From Desulfosudis oleivorans (GTDB lineage Bacteria > Desulfobacterota > Desulfobacteria > Desulfobacterales > SURF-7), in NCBI GenBank assembly GCA_020723305.1, contig DYJC01000007.1, forward strand, positions 174,125-238,124: a DNA stretch of 64,000 bases, read 5' to 3'. The notes under the pieces were generated by a model. It did not search any database, was not told the origin of the DNA, and saw nothing but the letters and a program-made list of their open reading frames with translations. This document shows positions 17,303 through 27,003 of this stretch, in pieces (positions within the stretch are counted from its first letter, which is position 1; every line of letters starts with the position of its first letter). The translations under genes and the position numbers were made by a program.

Positions 17303-17656
17303 ATGTTTGGTATTGGAATGCCGGAGATGATATTGATCTTGGCGATTGCCCTGATTGTCATTGGCCCCAAAAAGCTTCCGGATCTGGCTAAATCCCTTGG
17401 CAGGGCGTTTCGTGAGTTCAAAAAAGCCACCAATGAATTAAAAGAATCGTTTGATGTAAACCAGAATCTGAATCAGGTCAAAAAGTCCCTTGATGAAATC
17501 AATGATGATGTAAAGAATGCGCTTGTGTTTGATCGGGAAAAATTGACAGAAAAAGGTATTGATTCTGACACAAAAATAGGTGCTGAAAAAACGGAAACAG
17601 AAAGCCGGGAAGAAAAAAAGAATACGCCATCGGAATTGCAAGATGAACGAAGATGA
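17303..17656 (+). CDS. tatB: Twin-arginine translocase TatA/TatB-family subunit
   Basis: This is a 117-aa protein with one N-terminal membrane helix ([20 protein letters not shown]), the hinge [13 protein letters not shown], an amphipathic helix, and a long acidic tail. It works with TatC to export folded proteins. The GMPE start and GPKKLP hinge are shared by TatA and TatB, so the subtype is not certain. The reading frame overlaps tatC by 14 bp. ATG follows AAAAAGGAG. Confidence 0.88.
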   Translation: MFGIGMPEMILILAIALIVIGPKKLPDLAKSLGRAFREFKKATNELKESFDVNQNLNQVKKSLDEINDDVKNALVFDREKLTEKGIDSDTKIGAEKTETESREEKKNTPSELQDERR

Positions 17657-18374
17657 CAAACTACCCTTTACTGCTCATCTGGAAGAGCTGAGAACAAGAC
17701 TGATCCGATGTTTTATCGCAATTGGAATCGGTTTTGCCGTTTCCTATGGATTTAAGGAAAAGCTTTTTGAGATTTTAATGTCCCCTCTTGTTTTCGTGAT
17801 GAAAGGGGATACAAAAATGATTTTTACCGGATTGGCGGAAGCTTTTTTTACATACATGAAGGTAGCCTTTTTGTCCGGTATTTTACTGGCTTCACCGGTC
17901 ATTTTTTTCGAATTCTGGATGTTTGTCTCCCCAGGGTTGTATAAAAAAGAGAGAAAGATTCTGATTCCGATCATGGTCCTTTCCACCGTATTTTTTCTGG
18001 GAGGAGCGCTGTTTGGCTATTTTATCGTGTTTCCATTTGGATTTGAGTTTTTTCTCAGTTTTACCAATGAAAATATTCAGGCGTTTCCATCCATGGAGGA
18101 ATACCTGAGTTTTGTATCCATGATGCTGCTTGCTTTCGGCCTTGTGTTTGAGTTGCCCCTGGTATTGACCTTTTTGGCCAGACTTGGAATTGTTTCCGTG
18201 GATTTTTTAAAAACAAACCGGAAATATGCGATTCTTGTGATTTTTATCGTAGCGGCCATTTTAACACCGCCGGATGTTATTTCACAGGTCATGATGGCCG
18301 TGCCCCTGATGTTTTTGTACGAGATCGGCATTTTCGGGGCGCGCATGTTTGGGAAAAAACAGGACAGCACTTGA
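17643..18374 (+). CDS. tatC: Sec-independent protein translocase TatC
   Basis: This is a 243-aa protein with six predicted membrane helices and the conserved N-terminal [12 protein letters not shown]. TatC recognises twin-arginine signal peptides. ATG 17643 (MNEDDKLPF) is preferred over the upstream in-frame ATG at 17580, which would add a lysine-rich stretch translated from tatB. Its last 32 bases are part of an 84-bp segment that occurs again beside glgP. Confidence 0.95.
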   Translation: MNEDDKLPFTAHLEELRTRLIRCFIAIGIGFAVSYGFKEKLFEILMSPLVFVMKGDTKMIFTGLAEAFFTYMKVAFLSGILLASPVIFFEFWMFVSPGLYKKERKILIPIMVLSTVFFLGGALFGYFIVFPFGFEFFLSFTNENIQAFPSMEEYLSFVSMMLLAFGLVFELPLVLTFLARLGIVSVDFLKTNRKYAILVIFIVAAILTPPDVISQVMMAVPLMFLYEIGIFGARMFGKKQDST

Positions 18375-18426
18375 TCACAGATTAATTTTCCAAATGTCGC
18401 GACAATACTCTTGAATGGCGCGATCC
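18343..18426 (+). repeat. Direct repeat A: tatC tail joined to a glgP tail copy
   Basis: This 84-bp segment matches 19712-19795 with only a few differences. Its first part is the real end of tatC. The second part, after the tatC stop, copies the 3' end of glgP (antisense). Together the two copies flank a toxin-antitoxin island of about 1.3 kb. Confidence 0.9.
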
Positions 18427-18630
18427 AGGCATATCCATTCATAAAATTATTAACCACTTGCTTCTGGTGATAAGTGGATTAAGGCTTTTCGGCAATTTCC
18501 CTTGTATTGTCATGGTTACCCCGGTTGTTTCTCTTGATCACAGTCAAGGGTGGATGTATATGAAACCGCTATTTTATTTTTGGGGCTGTTATGTTATAAA
18601 AATTAAAAAAAGTAATGGGTTGAAAAGTGA

Positions 18631-18933
18631 ATGAACAAAAAAGAGAAAAATTTAATAAAAAACCAGGTCGTCGCTCTTCTGAAAGATGAGCCCGAAGTAA
18701 GACGTATCGTTATTTTTGGTTCATTTTTAACTTCACCCGCCCCTCATGACATTGATATTGCAGTGTTTCAAAACAGTGATCAGGCATATATCCCTCTGGC
18801 TTTAAAATATCGAAAAAAGATGAGACCTTTGTCACGCAAAATCGCATTCGATATCGTTCCCATCAGAGAAAATTTAAAGGGGAGCCAATTCCTCTTGGAA
18901 GTCAATTCCGGAGAGAAGATATATGAAAGATGA
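18631..18933 (+). CDS. MNT-type nucleotidyltransferase-fold protein (antitoxin-like)
   Basis: This 100-aa protein has the minimal nucleotidyltransferase signature GSF followed by DIDIAV, as in MntA-type antitoxins that AMPylate HEPN partners. The gene overlaps by 11 bp a start codon at 18923, where the partner would begin. That partner is broken (next entry). The protein itself looks complete for this family. Confidence 0.8.
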   Translation: MNKKEKNLIKNQVVALLKDEPEVRRIVIFGSFLTSPAPHDIDIAVFQNSDQAYIPLALKYRKKMRPLSRKIAFDIVPIRENLKGSQFLLEVNSGEKIYER

Positions 18934-18997
18934 GGCGCGAGCATAGATCATTTTTGCACAAGATAATTTAGCATCTGCGCGTATCCTTTATTCCAAC
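18923..18997 (+). pseudogene. Truncated HEPN-domain gene
   Basis: The frame begins MKDEARA, hits TAG, then continues IIFAQDNLASARILYSN. That is the usual start of HEPN proteins paired with MNT proteins (x-W-I/L-x-x-A-x-x-N-L-x-S-A-R-x-L). The TAG sits where tryptophan is expected. After about 25 codons the similarity ends, at a stretch resembling glgP. The toxin half is therefore lost. Confidence 0.65.
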
Positions 18998-19020
18998 CCT
19001 CCTGGTCTAGCCAGAGTCTG

Positions 19021-19062
19021 TTGACCTTTTCCTGGTATTAATGTATATTTGAATTATACATT
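19021..19062 (+). promoter_or_regulatory. Promoter and palindromic operator of the Phd/PIN toxin-antitoxin pair
   Basis: The -35 is TTGACC (19021-19026) and, after 17 bp, the -10 is TATATT (19044-19049). A perfect 8-bp inverted repeat, AATGTATA (19040-19047) and TATACATT (19055-19062), with a 7-bp spacer, covers the -10. This fits autorepression by the antitoxin. An AAAAGGAG ribosome-binding site precedes the ATG at 19080. Confidence 0.65.
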
Positions 19063-19079
19063 TAAAAGGAGATGAGTTA

Positions 19080-19322
19080 ATGAAAGCGACAGTTGTTGAT
19101 TTAAGGTACAAGATGAATAATATTCTTAAAGCCCTTGAAAGAAATGAAAAGGTGACTGTCTCATGTCGCGGTGTCGTTAAAGGAATTTTAATTCCTGCGC
19201 AGCAAAAAAAAAAGATGAGCATGAAAGATCACCCCTTTTTTGGGATGTCAACTAAAGATTCTACAAAAACCGTATTAGAAGAGTTGGATAATCTTCGAGG
19301 ACAAAGGTACAATGATATTTGA
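19080..19322 (+). CDS. Phd/YefM-like type II antitoxin
   Basis: This is an 80-aa protein. The N-terminal beta-alpha unit (ATVVDLRYKMNNILKALERNEKVTVS) is the Phd/YefM DNA-binding fold. The C-terminal part should bind and block the PIN toxin. The gene overlaps the toxin gene by 11 bp. The palindromic operator immediately upstream fits self-regulation. Confidence 0.8.
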   Translation: MKATVVDLRYKMNNILKALERNEKVTVSCRGVVKGILIPAQQKKKMSMKDHPFFGMSTKDSTKTVLEELDNLRGQRYNDI

Positions 19323-19689
19323 TACAGATATCTTTATCTGGGCGCAGAGAGGCAATGAAAAAGCAATTCGAATTATGGAAAAAGCAGCGGAGCGTTTTCT
19401 TTCTATTCAGACGTATTTAGAGCTTCTGCAATGTGCGGAAAATAAAAGCCAGCATAAATATATAAAAGATTTTGTAACGACCTTTGAGTTTGTTGTTTTA
19501 CCGCTCACTGAAAATATCGGACATCGGGCATTAATTTATATCGAAGAATATACATTATCTTCCGGACTCAGAGCTGGGGACTCGATTGTTGCAGCTACGG
19601 CTGTAGAAAATAATATGTCCCTTGTATCGAGCAATTCAAAACATTTCAAAATCATTAAAGAATTACATTTAATAAAATTTATGCCATAG
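19312..19689 (+). CDS. PIN-domain ribonuclease toxin (VapC-like)
   Basis: This is a 125-aa PIN-domain protein. The acidic metal-binding residues are visible in FDTDIFIW, YLELLQ and AGDSIVAATA. VapC-type toxins cut tRNA or rRNA and stop translation. It partners with the overlapping Phd/YefM-like antitoxin. It looks intact, unlike the neighbouring HEPN gene. Confidence 0.83.
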   Translation: MIFDTDIFIWAQRGNEKAIRIMEKAAERFLSIQTYLELLQCAENKSQHKYIKDFVTTFEFVVLPLTENIGHRALIYIEEYTLSSGLRAGDSIVAATAVENNMSLVSSNSKHFKIIKELHLIKFMP

Positions 19690-19711
19690 ATCGGTATTTC
19701 TCCTTGGCCAT

Positions 19712-19795
19712 GCATGTTCGGGAAAAAACAGGATCCTGCCTGATCACAGATTAATTTTCCAAATGTCGCGACAATACTCCTGAATGGCGCGATCC
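19712..19795 (+). repeat. Direct repeat B: tatC tail copy joined to the real glgP end
   Basis: This is the second copy of the 84-bp segment. Its first part encodes the last residues of TatC (CMFGKKQDPA and a stop), detached from the gene. Its second part is the true 3' end of glgP. The spacing from copy A is 1,369 bp. Confidence 0.9.
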
Positions 19796-22221
19796 GATGA
19801 GAACTTGCCGATACGAGCCACGTTTAACAGCGACATACGGGTCCACGCCTCCTGATCCTGCCAGAGGGCATTGACCTTTTCCTGACAATCGATGTAGGAC
19901 TGGTAGTCGGCCATCAGCATATACCTATCCTCGTAGAGCAAAGAGTTGACCAGCGGCCTGAAAAGGTCGGCATTACCGCCGGAGAAAAAACCGGATTGAA
20001 TACGATCGATCACCCCGCGCAGCGCTTTATTCCTGTTGTAGTAATCCATTGGACAATAACCTGATGATTTCAAATCCTCCACCTGAGCAGCATCGAGTCC
20101 GAATAAAAAGAAATTATCCGGCCCGACCTCCTGCCGGATTTCGACATTCGCGCCGTCTAAAGTTCCGATGGTCAAGGCTCCGTTCATGGAAAATTTCATG
20201 TTGCCTGTTCCGGATGCTTCTTTTCCGGCTGTAGAAATCTGCTCGGACAAATCAGCCGGCGGATACACCCGGTGGCCGATTTTGACATTGAAATTGCGAA
20301 TGAATACGATTTTAAGGCGTTCCCCTACATCCGGATCTGTATTGACGACATTGGCCACGGAATTGATGAGCTTGATGATCAATTTGGCCATTTCATACCC
20401 TGGTGCTGCCTTGCCTCCGAAAACAAAGGTTCGGGGGGGGATATCAACATTGGGATTGTTTTTGATCCGGTTATACAGGGTGATGATATGCATAATGTTT
20501 AAATGCTGGCGTTTGTATTCATGAATGCGTTTTACCTGAACATCGAATAAAGAATTGGTGTTCAGGGAAACTTTTGTTTTGTTAAAAACATACTCGGCCT
20601 GTTCTCTTTTATTGTTTTGTTTTACCAGCCACCATTTGGCCAGAAACTCCTTATCATCCGCAAACGCCTCGAGTTCCTGAAGTTTTTCAAGATTTTGAAT
20701 CCAGCCGTCACCGATTTTTTCCCGAATCAGACCGGTCAATCTGGGATTGCACAACACCATCCATCGCCGTTGTGTTACGCCATTGGTCTTGTTGCTGAAT
20801 TTTTCAGGTGTAATGGCATAGAAGTCACTCAAGGTGTGCTTTTTCAGCAATTCCGTATGGAGTTCAGCAACCCCGTTGATTGCATGACTTCCCACGCAGG
20901 CCAGGTTTGCCATGCGTATATATTTATTTCCGGTTTCGTCGATCAGCGACAATTGATCGATGCGCAGATTTTTTTTCGGAAATCGGGCTCTCACACCATC
21001 CAGAAAATATTGATTGATGTCGAATATGATTTCCATATGCCGGGGCAGCAGGCTGGAAAACAGCGGCAGAGACCATTTTTCCAGGGCTTCGGGTAATAGG
21101 GTGTGGTTTGTATAGCTGAAGGTGTTTTCGGTAATCTTCCAGGCAGCTTCCCAATCCATGGCATGTTTATCCACGAGAAGGCGCATCAGTTCTGCCACGG
21201 CAATGGACGGATGCGTATCGTTCAACTGAACGGCAAAAGTTTCCGGCAGGTTGTCGATCGACGCTTTTTTCAGCAAATGCATATCAATGAGATTCTGAAG
21301 GGAACAGGAGACAAAAAAATATTGCTGTTCCAGTCGTAATTGTTTGCCCCGGAGTTGTTCGTCATTGGGGTAAAGGATTTTTGTGATATTCTCGGCAGCC
21401 ACTTTCATTTCAACAGCGCCATAGTAATCACCTATGTTGAAATCCTGAAAATCGAAAGATTCATGGGCTTCGGCCTTCCAAAGCCGCAGCATACTGGCGG
21501 TTTCCACATTGTAGCCCATTATGGGGGTGTCATAGGCCATGCCTTTTATGATTTTACCGGGGACCCATTTGATACGCGACTTTCCGTTTGCATCGCTATA
21601 CTGTTCCGTATGTCCGCCAAAATAGACATCATATACCCGCTCGGGTCTGGGAATTTCCCATGGATTGCCGAGCTGCAACCAGTTGTCGGTCAATTCAACC
21701 TGCCATCCGTTACGGAAGGTCTGGTGAAACATCCCGTGTTCATAGCGTATACCGAAACCAATGGCGGTGACGCCAAGGGTTGCCAGTGACTCCATATAGC
21801 AGGCTGCCAGCCGGCCGAGACCACCGTTACCCAGGCCGGGCTCTGGTTCGTGTTCGATGATGGAGTCAAGATCCATATTGAGTTCATGGGTTGCGAGCTT
21901 CATGGTATCGTAAATGCCAAGACTGATCAGATTCCGTTTGAGTTGGGGGCCGATAAGAAATTCGGCGGAAAAATAGCAAACCGCTTTTATCGGGGACATG
22001 AAGAAGTTTTCGACCGTGTTCATCCAGTATTTAATCATTCGATTGCGGACACTGTAAGAAACTGCCAGATACTGGTCATTCAACGTGATCATGGATGCCG
22101 GCTTTCCAAGAACATATTGCAGGTTTTCCTGGATATCCTGTTTGATGCTCTCGAGGTCCAGGTTGGTACGAACGCTTTTAGGGGATTTGGTTGCAGTAAG
22201 GTTTTGTGAATCATTTTTCAT
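19744..22221 (-). CDS. glgP: Glycogen/alpha-glucan phosphorylase
   Basis: This PLP enzyme releases glucose 1-phosphate from alpha-1,4-glucans. The 825-aa form starts at ATG 22221 (MKNDSQ), which has AAAGGA upstream; a frame back to GTG 22278 lacks a site. The PLP region EASGTGNMKFSMNGALTIGT and the substrate motif GLGNGGLGRLAACYMES are intact, and the length is normal for the family. It points to glycogen storage. The gene converges on tatC, or did so before the island between them arose. Confidence 0.95.
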   Translation of the reverse strand: MKNDSQNLTATKSPKSVRTNLDLESIKQDIQENLQYVLGKPASMITLNDQYLAVSYSVRNRMIKYWMNTVENFFMSPIKAVCYFSAEFLIGPQLKRNLISLGIYDTMKLATHELNMDLDSIIEHEPEPGLGNGGLGRLAACYMESLATLGVTAIGFGIRYEHGMFHQTFRNGWQVELTDNWLQLGNPWEIPRPERVYDVYFGGHTEQYSDANGKSRIKWVPGKIIKGMAYDTPIMGYNVETASMLRLWKAEAHESFDFQDFNIGDYYGAVEMKVAAENITKILYPNDEQLRGKQLRLEQQYFFVSCSLQNLIDMHLLKKASIDNLPETFAVQLNDTHPSIAVAELMRLLVDKHAMDWEAAWKITENTFSYTNHTLLPEALEKWSLPLFSSLLPRHMEIIFDINQYFLDGVRARFPKKNLRIDQLSLIDETGNKYIRMANLACVGSHAINGVAELHTELLKKHTLSDFYAITPEKFSNKTNGVTQRRWMVLCNPRLTGLIREKIGDGWIQNLEKLQELEAFADDKEFLAKWWLVKQNNKREQAEYVFNKTKVSLNTNSLFDVQVKRIHEYKRQHLNIMHIITLYNRIKNNPNVDIPPRTFVFGGKAAPGYEMAKLIIKLINSVANVVNTDPDVGERLKIVFIRNFNVKIGHRVYPPADLSEQISTAGKEASGTGNMKFSMNGALTIGTLDGANVEIRQEVGPDNFFLFGLDAAQVEDLKSSGYCPMDYYNRNKALRGVIDRIQSGFFSGGNADLFRPLVNSLLYEDRYMLMADYQSYIDCQEKVNALWQDQEAWTRMSLLNVARIGKFSSDRAIQEYCRDIWKINL

Positions 22222-22593
22222 GTTTTTTTCCTTTGCTCTTGGGTGTTCCGTATCCGCATCTTTCATAGAATCTCGCACGAATCATTCTGAAAAATTGTAA
22301 TAACAGACATCCCCCGAAGCAACCGGCGGAATGGGGATAACGGAAAACCGATGCCAGGATGCCCCTAACATATCAGTACCATTTGATTTTATGAGGGATA
22401 AGATCTTATGCTTTTTTGAAAGTGAATATATGTGAAGGAAGTTTTTGTGTCAACAACATTGGTGATCAACAGCATCCCTTCTTTTGGAATATGACAAATA
22501 GGAATTGGAAAAAGCTTTTTTCCGTGATAAACGGCTTGCTGTGATAAAAAGAGTCTTGAGGTTCAACAAAAGTTTCTCGGAGATGGAAGCGTT
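22222..22593. other. Intergenic region between glgP and trmL
   Basis: This 372-bp divergent region should hold both promoters. No clear boxes or conserved reading frame were found. The only structure seen is a hairpin-prone GGAAAAAG-CTTTTTTCC stretch at 22507-22523. Confidence 0.4.
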
Positions 22594-23097
22594 TTGACCC
22601 GACCTGCTCATATTGAAAATGTTCAGCGACACGTTGTGCTGGTCTGCCCAGAAGTTCATTGGAACACCGGTAACATCGGACGCACTTGCCTGGGAGTAAA
22701 TGCGCATCTGCACCTGATCGAACCGCTTGGATTTTCGTTGAGTGAAAAGGAAGTCAAGCGTGCAGGATTGGACTACTGGCATAAGGTAATACTTACTGTC
22801 TGGAGCAGCTTTCAGGCTTTTTCAGCCCATATCAAACCGAAAAAGGAAGAGGTTGTTTTATTCACCAAGAGTGGTGAAAAACCGTTTTGGGATATGCCAT
22901 CCCGGGAACGGATGTTTCTCATATTCGGATCGGAAACCCGGGGGTTGCCTGAATCGGTGATAACCTGTTATCCGGACGCATCGTATCATATCCCTTCGAA
23001 CCTGGAGATCCGCAGCTTGAATCTCTCCACGGCAGTTGGAATTGCCCTGTATGAAAGCCTTCGGAAAATCAGACCGGTTCATGCCTGGCTGGAGTAA
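22594..23097 (+). CDS. trmL: tRNA (cytidine/uridine34-2'-O)-methyltransferase TrmL
   Basis: This is a 167-aa SPOUT methyltransferase of the wobble base of tRNA-Leu. The knot motifs NTGNIGRTCLG, IFGSETRGLPE and NLEIRSLNLSTAVGIALYE are all visible. The only plausible start is TTG at 22594, with GGAG about 11 bp upstream. Confidence 0.92.
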   Translation: MTRPAHIENVQRHVVLVCPEVHWNTGNIGRTCLGVNAHLHLIEPLGFSLSEKEVKRAGLDYWHKVILTVWSSFQAFSAHIKPKKEEVVLFTKSGEKPFWDMPSRERMFLIFGSETRGLPESVITCYPDASYHIPSNLEIRSLNLSTAVGIALYESLRKIRPVHAWLE

Positions 23098-23144
23098 TGA
23101 GTAAAGCCGGGTGTGTTTTATATTCAAGATAATTTTGTAAGAAA

Positions 23145-23181
23145 ACCAAAGACGGAATCTGTTTTGGACTCCGTCTTTGGT
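23145..23181 (-). terminator. Rho-independent terminator
   Basis: A perfect 12-bp stem, ACCAAAGACGGA and TCCGTCTTTGGT, has a 13-nt loop. On the minus strand it is followed by TTTTCTT. It therefore ends the VPLPA-CTERM gene, and possibly also blocks readthrough from trmL. Confidence 0.85.
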
Positions 23182-23187
23182 GCTGGA

Positions 23188-23889
23188 TTATATTTTTATC
23201 ACTTTCCTTCTGAATCCGACAAGACCGAACAAACCCGAACCAAGGAGAAAGACAGCGGAGGGAAGAGGAACGGTTGCGGTTGATAGTGAACCGGATCCAG
23301 GGTTGGGGGAAGAATTTATGACCCAGCCATCGTCACCGGCAAAAAATTCGATGCTTTGTCCGGCCGGCGCATCACCGACATCGACAGTGCCGACAACGCC
23401 GGTATGGTCAATCAAATTACTAGAATTTGAGATCCCGTAGATCACCGAGAAAAAGGGTACGGTAGCAGCGGTAATAGATGATGCTGGATTATGGAAAAGA
23501 GCTATGCCGTCCGCAATTGTGCCGCTGTTCTGGAGATCAGGGTTTAAATCCACAGCCAAAGAATATATCGGGTTTCCGTTTGACTGGTCGCTGGCTGGCC
23601 CGCCGAAAACCAGATATTCAGCAGGATCAATTGTTCCGTCAAGTTGAATTTTTCCATCGGAATAATCATCTCCTCCCCATCCAATACTCCATCCCGACAG
23701 GTCAATGGCCCCGGTAGTTCCGTTAAACAGTTCGATCCATTCATAATGATTATCCGTTCCATTACGATCATAAAAAATTTCGGATATGACGAGAGTAGAG
23801 ACAGGTGCAGCTTCAACAGAGATAATTCCAGCAGAGACAAAAAGCATTGTAAATATCACGGTAACGACCGTTTTCATGATTTCCTCCAT
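23188..23889 (-). CDS. Lamin-tail domain protein with VPLPA-CTERM sorting signal
   Basis: This is a 233-aa secreted protein with a signal peptide (about 1-27, ending VEAAP). A lamin-tail domain follows (LVISEIFYDRNGTDNHYEWIEL). The C-terminal sorting signal has VPLPSAV, a hydrophobic helix and FRRK. PEP-CTERM-type signals are processed by an exosortase and associated with extracellular polysaccharide or biofilm. No exosortase is in the window. It is flanked by its own terminator. Confidence 0.88.
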   Translation of the reverse strand: MEEIMKTVVTVIFTMLFVSAGIISVEAAPVSTLVISEIFYDRNGTDNHYEWIELFNGTTGAIDLSGWSIGWGGDDYSDGKIQLDGTIDPAEYLVFGGPASDQSNGNPIYSLAVDLNPDLQNSGTIADGIALFHNPASSITAATVPFFSVIYGISNSSNLIDHTGVVGTVDVGDAPAGQSIEFFAGDDGWVINSSPNPGSGSLSTATVPLPSAVFLLGSGLFGLVGFRRKVIKI

Positions 23890-24322
23890 ATGTAAAAAAG
23901 TTGAGATTTAGAATGATTGTATCCAATTTTATGTCATAACCTGTTTTTTGGGCAATTCACCTCCTGTTAAATAAAAAAATGGGTTGTTAAAAATAGAATC
24001 GCAGAGAAAAAGGGATATTCTATGATTTTTTTGAGGAATATACGCAAAATATATATGTAAGTCAATATGATTTTATATATCGCATTTTAAATATACGATT
24101 TACAAATAATGCGAATCATTCGCGAATCAGGATTACTATTCTCTTTCTCATAAAACAGAGCAAAAAAAGAGGTCAGGCAGGTACCGGATAAGGATTGGAA
24201 ATTTTTTTCAGAGTCGTCAATAAATTGACAAGAATAAACCCATGGTTATTTTTAGGTAAAACAGTAAATTGTTTTTTCAGGCAAGGTCTTATTTTTTGTC
24301 ATCATTGAACCAGGAGAGGAAT
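23890..24322. other. AT-rich intergenic region upstream of clpB
   Basis: This region of about 430 bp is very AT-rich. It holds a possible clpB promoter with TTGACA (24225-24230), 16 bp, then TATTTT (24247-24252). It also has a near-palindrome GCGAATCATTCGC (24111-24123). No heat-shock sigma32 consensus was found. No gene was seen. Confidence 0.45.
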
Positions 24323-26917
24323 ATGCGTTTTGACAAGTTAACCATTAAATCACAAGAGCTGATTGCGGGAGCTCAATCTCTTGCTGCGAAACTGAACCAC
24401 CAGCAGATTGAGCCTGAGCATCTGCTATCGGTCATGCTGAATACCCGGCAGGGGATCACAACCTCCCTCTTACGGAAAATGGGAGTGTCTCCGGGAGGTC
24501 TTGATCGGGAACTCGTGTCTCTGCTGGATCGGCTTCCAAAAGTCACCGGTAGTGCCGGAGGAGATGCTTTTCTCTCTGCCCGTTCCAAAAATATTCTCAA
24601 TACAGCTTTTTCCGAAGCATCCAAGATGAAGGATCAGTATGTCAGTGTGGAGCACATTTTTCTGGCCATTGCAGATGAAAAACAGGGTAATGCCTGTAAA
24701 GTGCTTGCCGGACAGGGAATCACCCGAGAAGCGATTTTAAAGGCCTTGCTGGAAATCCGGGGAAATCAATCGATTACCGATCCAAATCCAGAGGAAAAGT
24801 ATCAGGCCCTTGAAAAATTCAGCAGAAATCTGACTGACCTTGCCGGTATGGGGAAACTGGACCCTGTAATCGGACGGGATGATGAGATCCGGCGGGTTGT
24901 TCAGGTGTTGTCCAGGCGCACAAAGAACAATCCGGTTTTGATTGGTGAACCCGGTGTGGGCAAAACCGCAATTGTCGAGGGGCTTGCCCAGCGGATTGTA
25001 TCCGGTGATATCACGGAAACCTTAAAAAACAAGCGGCTGGTTTCTCTGGATATGGGGGCCTTGATTGCCGGTGCCAAATACCGGGGGGAATTTGAGGATC
25101 GTCTGAAGGCGGTTCTCAAAGAGGTTGAGGATGCAGAAGGGGAAGTAATCCTGTTTATTGATGAACTGCACACCCTTGTGGGTGCCGGTGCAACGGAAGG
25201 AGCCCTTGATGCTTCCAATATGCTGAAACCGGCCCTGGCACGGGGAACACTTCGCTGTGTAGGTGCTACAACCCTGAATGAATATAAAAAATATATTGAA
25301 AAAGATGCTGCCCTGGAAAGGCGGTTTCAACCGATTTTTACAACCGAGCCAAGCGTGGAGGATACGATTTCAATTTTACGGGGCCTCAAGGAAAAATATG
25401 AGGTTCATCATGGTGTAAGAATTAAAGATTCAGCCATTGTCGCTGCTGCAACGCTTTCCGATCGGTATATCTCCGATCGTTTTTTACCGGACAAGGCAAT
25501 TGATTTGATTGACGAGTGTGCTTCGAAGCTCAGAATTGAAATTGACAGCATGCCCTCAGAGATCGATGAGATCCAGCGGAAAATCACCCAGGTTGAAATT
25601 GAAAGACAGGCCCTGAAAAAGGAAAAAGACCGATCTTCAAAAGAGCGGCTGGAGAATCTTGAAAAGGAACTGGCCTTGATGAATGAGCGGATAGGGGAGA
25701 TGAAGGCACACTGGATCAATGAGAAGAATATGATTCAGACCATCCGGAAGATTAAGGAAGAGCTGGAGCAGCTTGGAATCGAGGAGCATCAGGCGGAAAG
25801 AGAAGGCAATCTGGCAAAGGTTGCTGAAATCCGGTATGGACGGTCCGGAGAACTTCAGAGGCGGCTTGAAAAAGCCAACCAGGAATTGTCCGCGCTTCAA
25901 TCCGAACAGCGGATGCTGAAGGAGGAGGTGGATGCTGAAGATATTGCCCAGGTGGTCTCCCGCTGGACTGGAATTCCGGTTTCAAAGATGCTGGAAGGGG
26001 AAAGGGAAAAACTCATCCAGATGGAGGAACGGCTCTCCATGAGGGTGGTTGGTCAGGAAGAGGCTGTGATTGCTGTATCCAATGCAGTCCGGAGGGCCCG
26101 CTCCGGTCTGCAAGATCCAAACCGGCCGATTGGCACGTTTATCTTTATGGGGCCGACCGGAGTGGGAAAAACCGAACTGGCCAAGGCGCTGGCGTCATTT
26201 ATTTTTGACAATGAACAGGCTATCGTGCGGATCGATATGTCGGAATATATGGAAAAACATGCCGTAGCCCGCCTGATTGGTGCTCCTCCGGGATATGTGG
26301 GGTATGAAGAGGGAGGGTATCTTACCGAGAGCATTCGACGCAGGCCTTACTCGCTGATCCTGTTTGATGAAATTGAAAAGGCCCATCCGGATGTGTTCAA
26401 TGTGCTTCTTCAGATTCTGGACGATGGCAGAATGACAGACGGCCATGGCCGCACGGTTGATTTTAAAAACACGATCATCATCATGACATCCAACATCGGA
26501 AGTCAGTATATACAGGAACTGTGTGCTTCCCGAAGAGAAGAAATGGTCGAGGCAGTGACGGCTGCCCTGCGGCAGAGTTTCAAGCCGGAATTTCTGAACC
26601 GGATCGATGAGACCATTATTTTTCACAATTTAACCCGGGAACAGATCGTCCATATTGTGGATATTCAATTTCAACGGTTGGCCAAACGGCTGCTGGAGCA
26701 GAAAATAGAGCTGCAACTGAGCGATTCGGCACGAGAATTTCTGGCAGAAAAAGGATATGATCCAGTGTATGGCGCCCGGCCATTGAAGCGGGCGATTCAG
26801 CAGTATGTTGAAAATCCACTTTCCATGGAAATTCTGAAAGGCAACCTTGAAACAGATCAAAAGGTTGTTGTAGAAGAGGAGGATGGCAAGATTGTCTTCA
26901 GGGCAGTTGAAGGATAA
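24323..26917 (+). CDS. clpB: ATP-dependent disaggregase ClpB
   Basis: This is an 864-aa protein-disaggregating chaperone that works with DnaK. It has an N-domain (1-145), a first AAA+ domain (GEPGVGKT), the coiled-coil middle domain (about 395-525, rich in charged heptads) and a second AAA+ domain (GPTGVGKT). ATG 24323 (MRFDKLT) is chosen because AGGAGAGGA lies just upstream; a longer frame from 24269 adds an unrelated leader. Confidence 0.97.
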   Translation: MRFDKLTIKSQELIAGAQSLAAKLNHQQIEPEHLLSVMLNTRQGITTSLLRKMGVSPGGLDRELVSLLDRLPKVTGSAGGDAFLSARSKNILNTAFSEASKMKDQYVSVEHIFLAIADEKQGNACKVLAGQGITREAILKALLEIRGNQSITDPNPEEKYQALEKFSRNLTDLAGMGKLDPVIGRDDEIRRVVQVLSRRTKNNPVLIGEPGVGKTAIVEGLAQRIVSGDITETLKNKRLVSLDMGALIAGAKYRGEFEDRLKAVLKEVEDAEGEVILFIDELHTLVGAGATEGALDASNMLKPALARGTLRCVGATTLNEYKKYIEKDAALERRFQPIFTTEPSVEDTISILRGLKEKYEVHHGVRIKDSAIVAAATLSDRYISDRFLPDKAIDLIDECASKLRIEIDSMPSEIDEIQRKITQVEIERQALKKEKDRSSKERLENLEKELALMNERIGEMKAHWINEKNMIQTIRKIKEELEQLGIEEHQAEREGNLAKVAEIRYGRSGELQRRLEKANQELSALQSEQRMLKEEVDAEDIAQVVSRWTGIPVSKMLEGEREKLIQMEERLSMRVVGQEEAVIAVSNAVRRARSGLQDPNRPIGTFIFMGPTGVGKTELAKALASFIFDNEQAIVRIDMSEYMEKHAVARLIGAPPGYVGYEEGGYLTESIRRRPYSLILFDEIEKAHPDVFNVLLQILDDGRMTDGHGRTVDFKNTIIIMTSNIGSQYIQELCASRREEMVEAVTAALRQSFKPEFLNRIDETIIFHNLTREQIVHIVDIQFQRLAKRLLEQKIELQLSDSAREFLAEKGYDPVYGARPLKRAIQQYVENPLSMEILKGNLETDQKVVVEEEDGKIVFRAVEG

Positions 26918-26931
26918 TCTCAGCAAATAAA

Positions 26932-26962
26932 TAAAGGCAACATTTTGATAATGGTGCCTTTA
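26932..26962. terminator. Hairpin between clpB and the convergent helicase gene
   Basis: An 8-bp stem, TAAAGGCA and TGCCTTTA, has a 15-nt loop. It is weak but well placed between two converging genes. No strong T-run follows. Confidence 0.4.
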
Positions 26963-27003
26963 TCAATTGCATTTTATCCCTAAAACTCGTGATGACGCAT
27001 TTT

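Noticed and set aside
26195..26626. 143-aa frame opposite clpB
   Set aside because: It lies opposite the highly conserved second AAA+ domain of ClpB; it is an antisense shadow.
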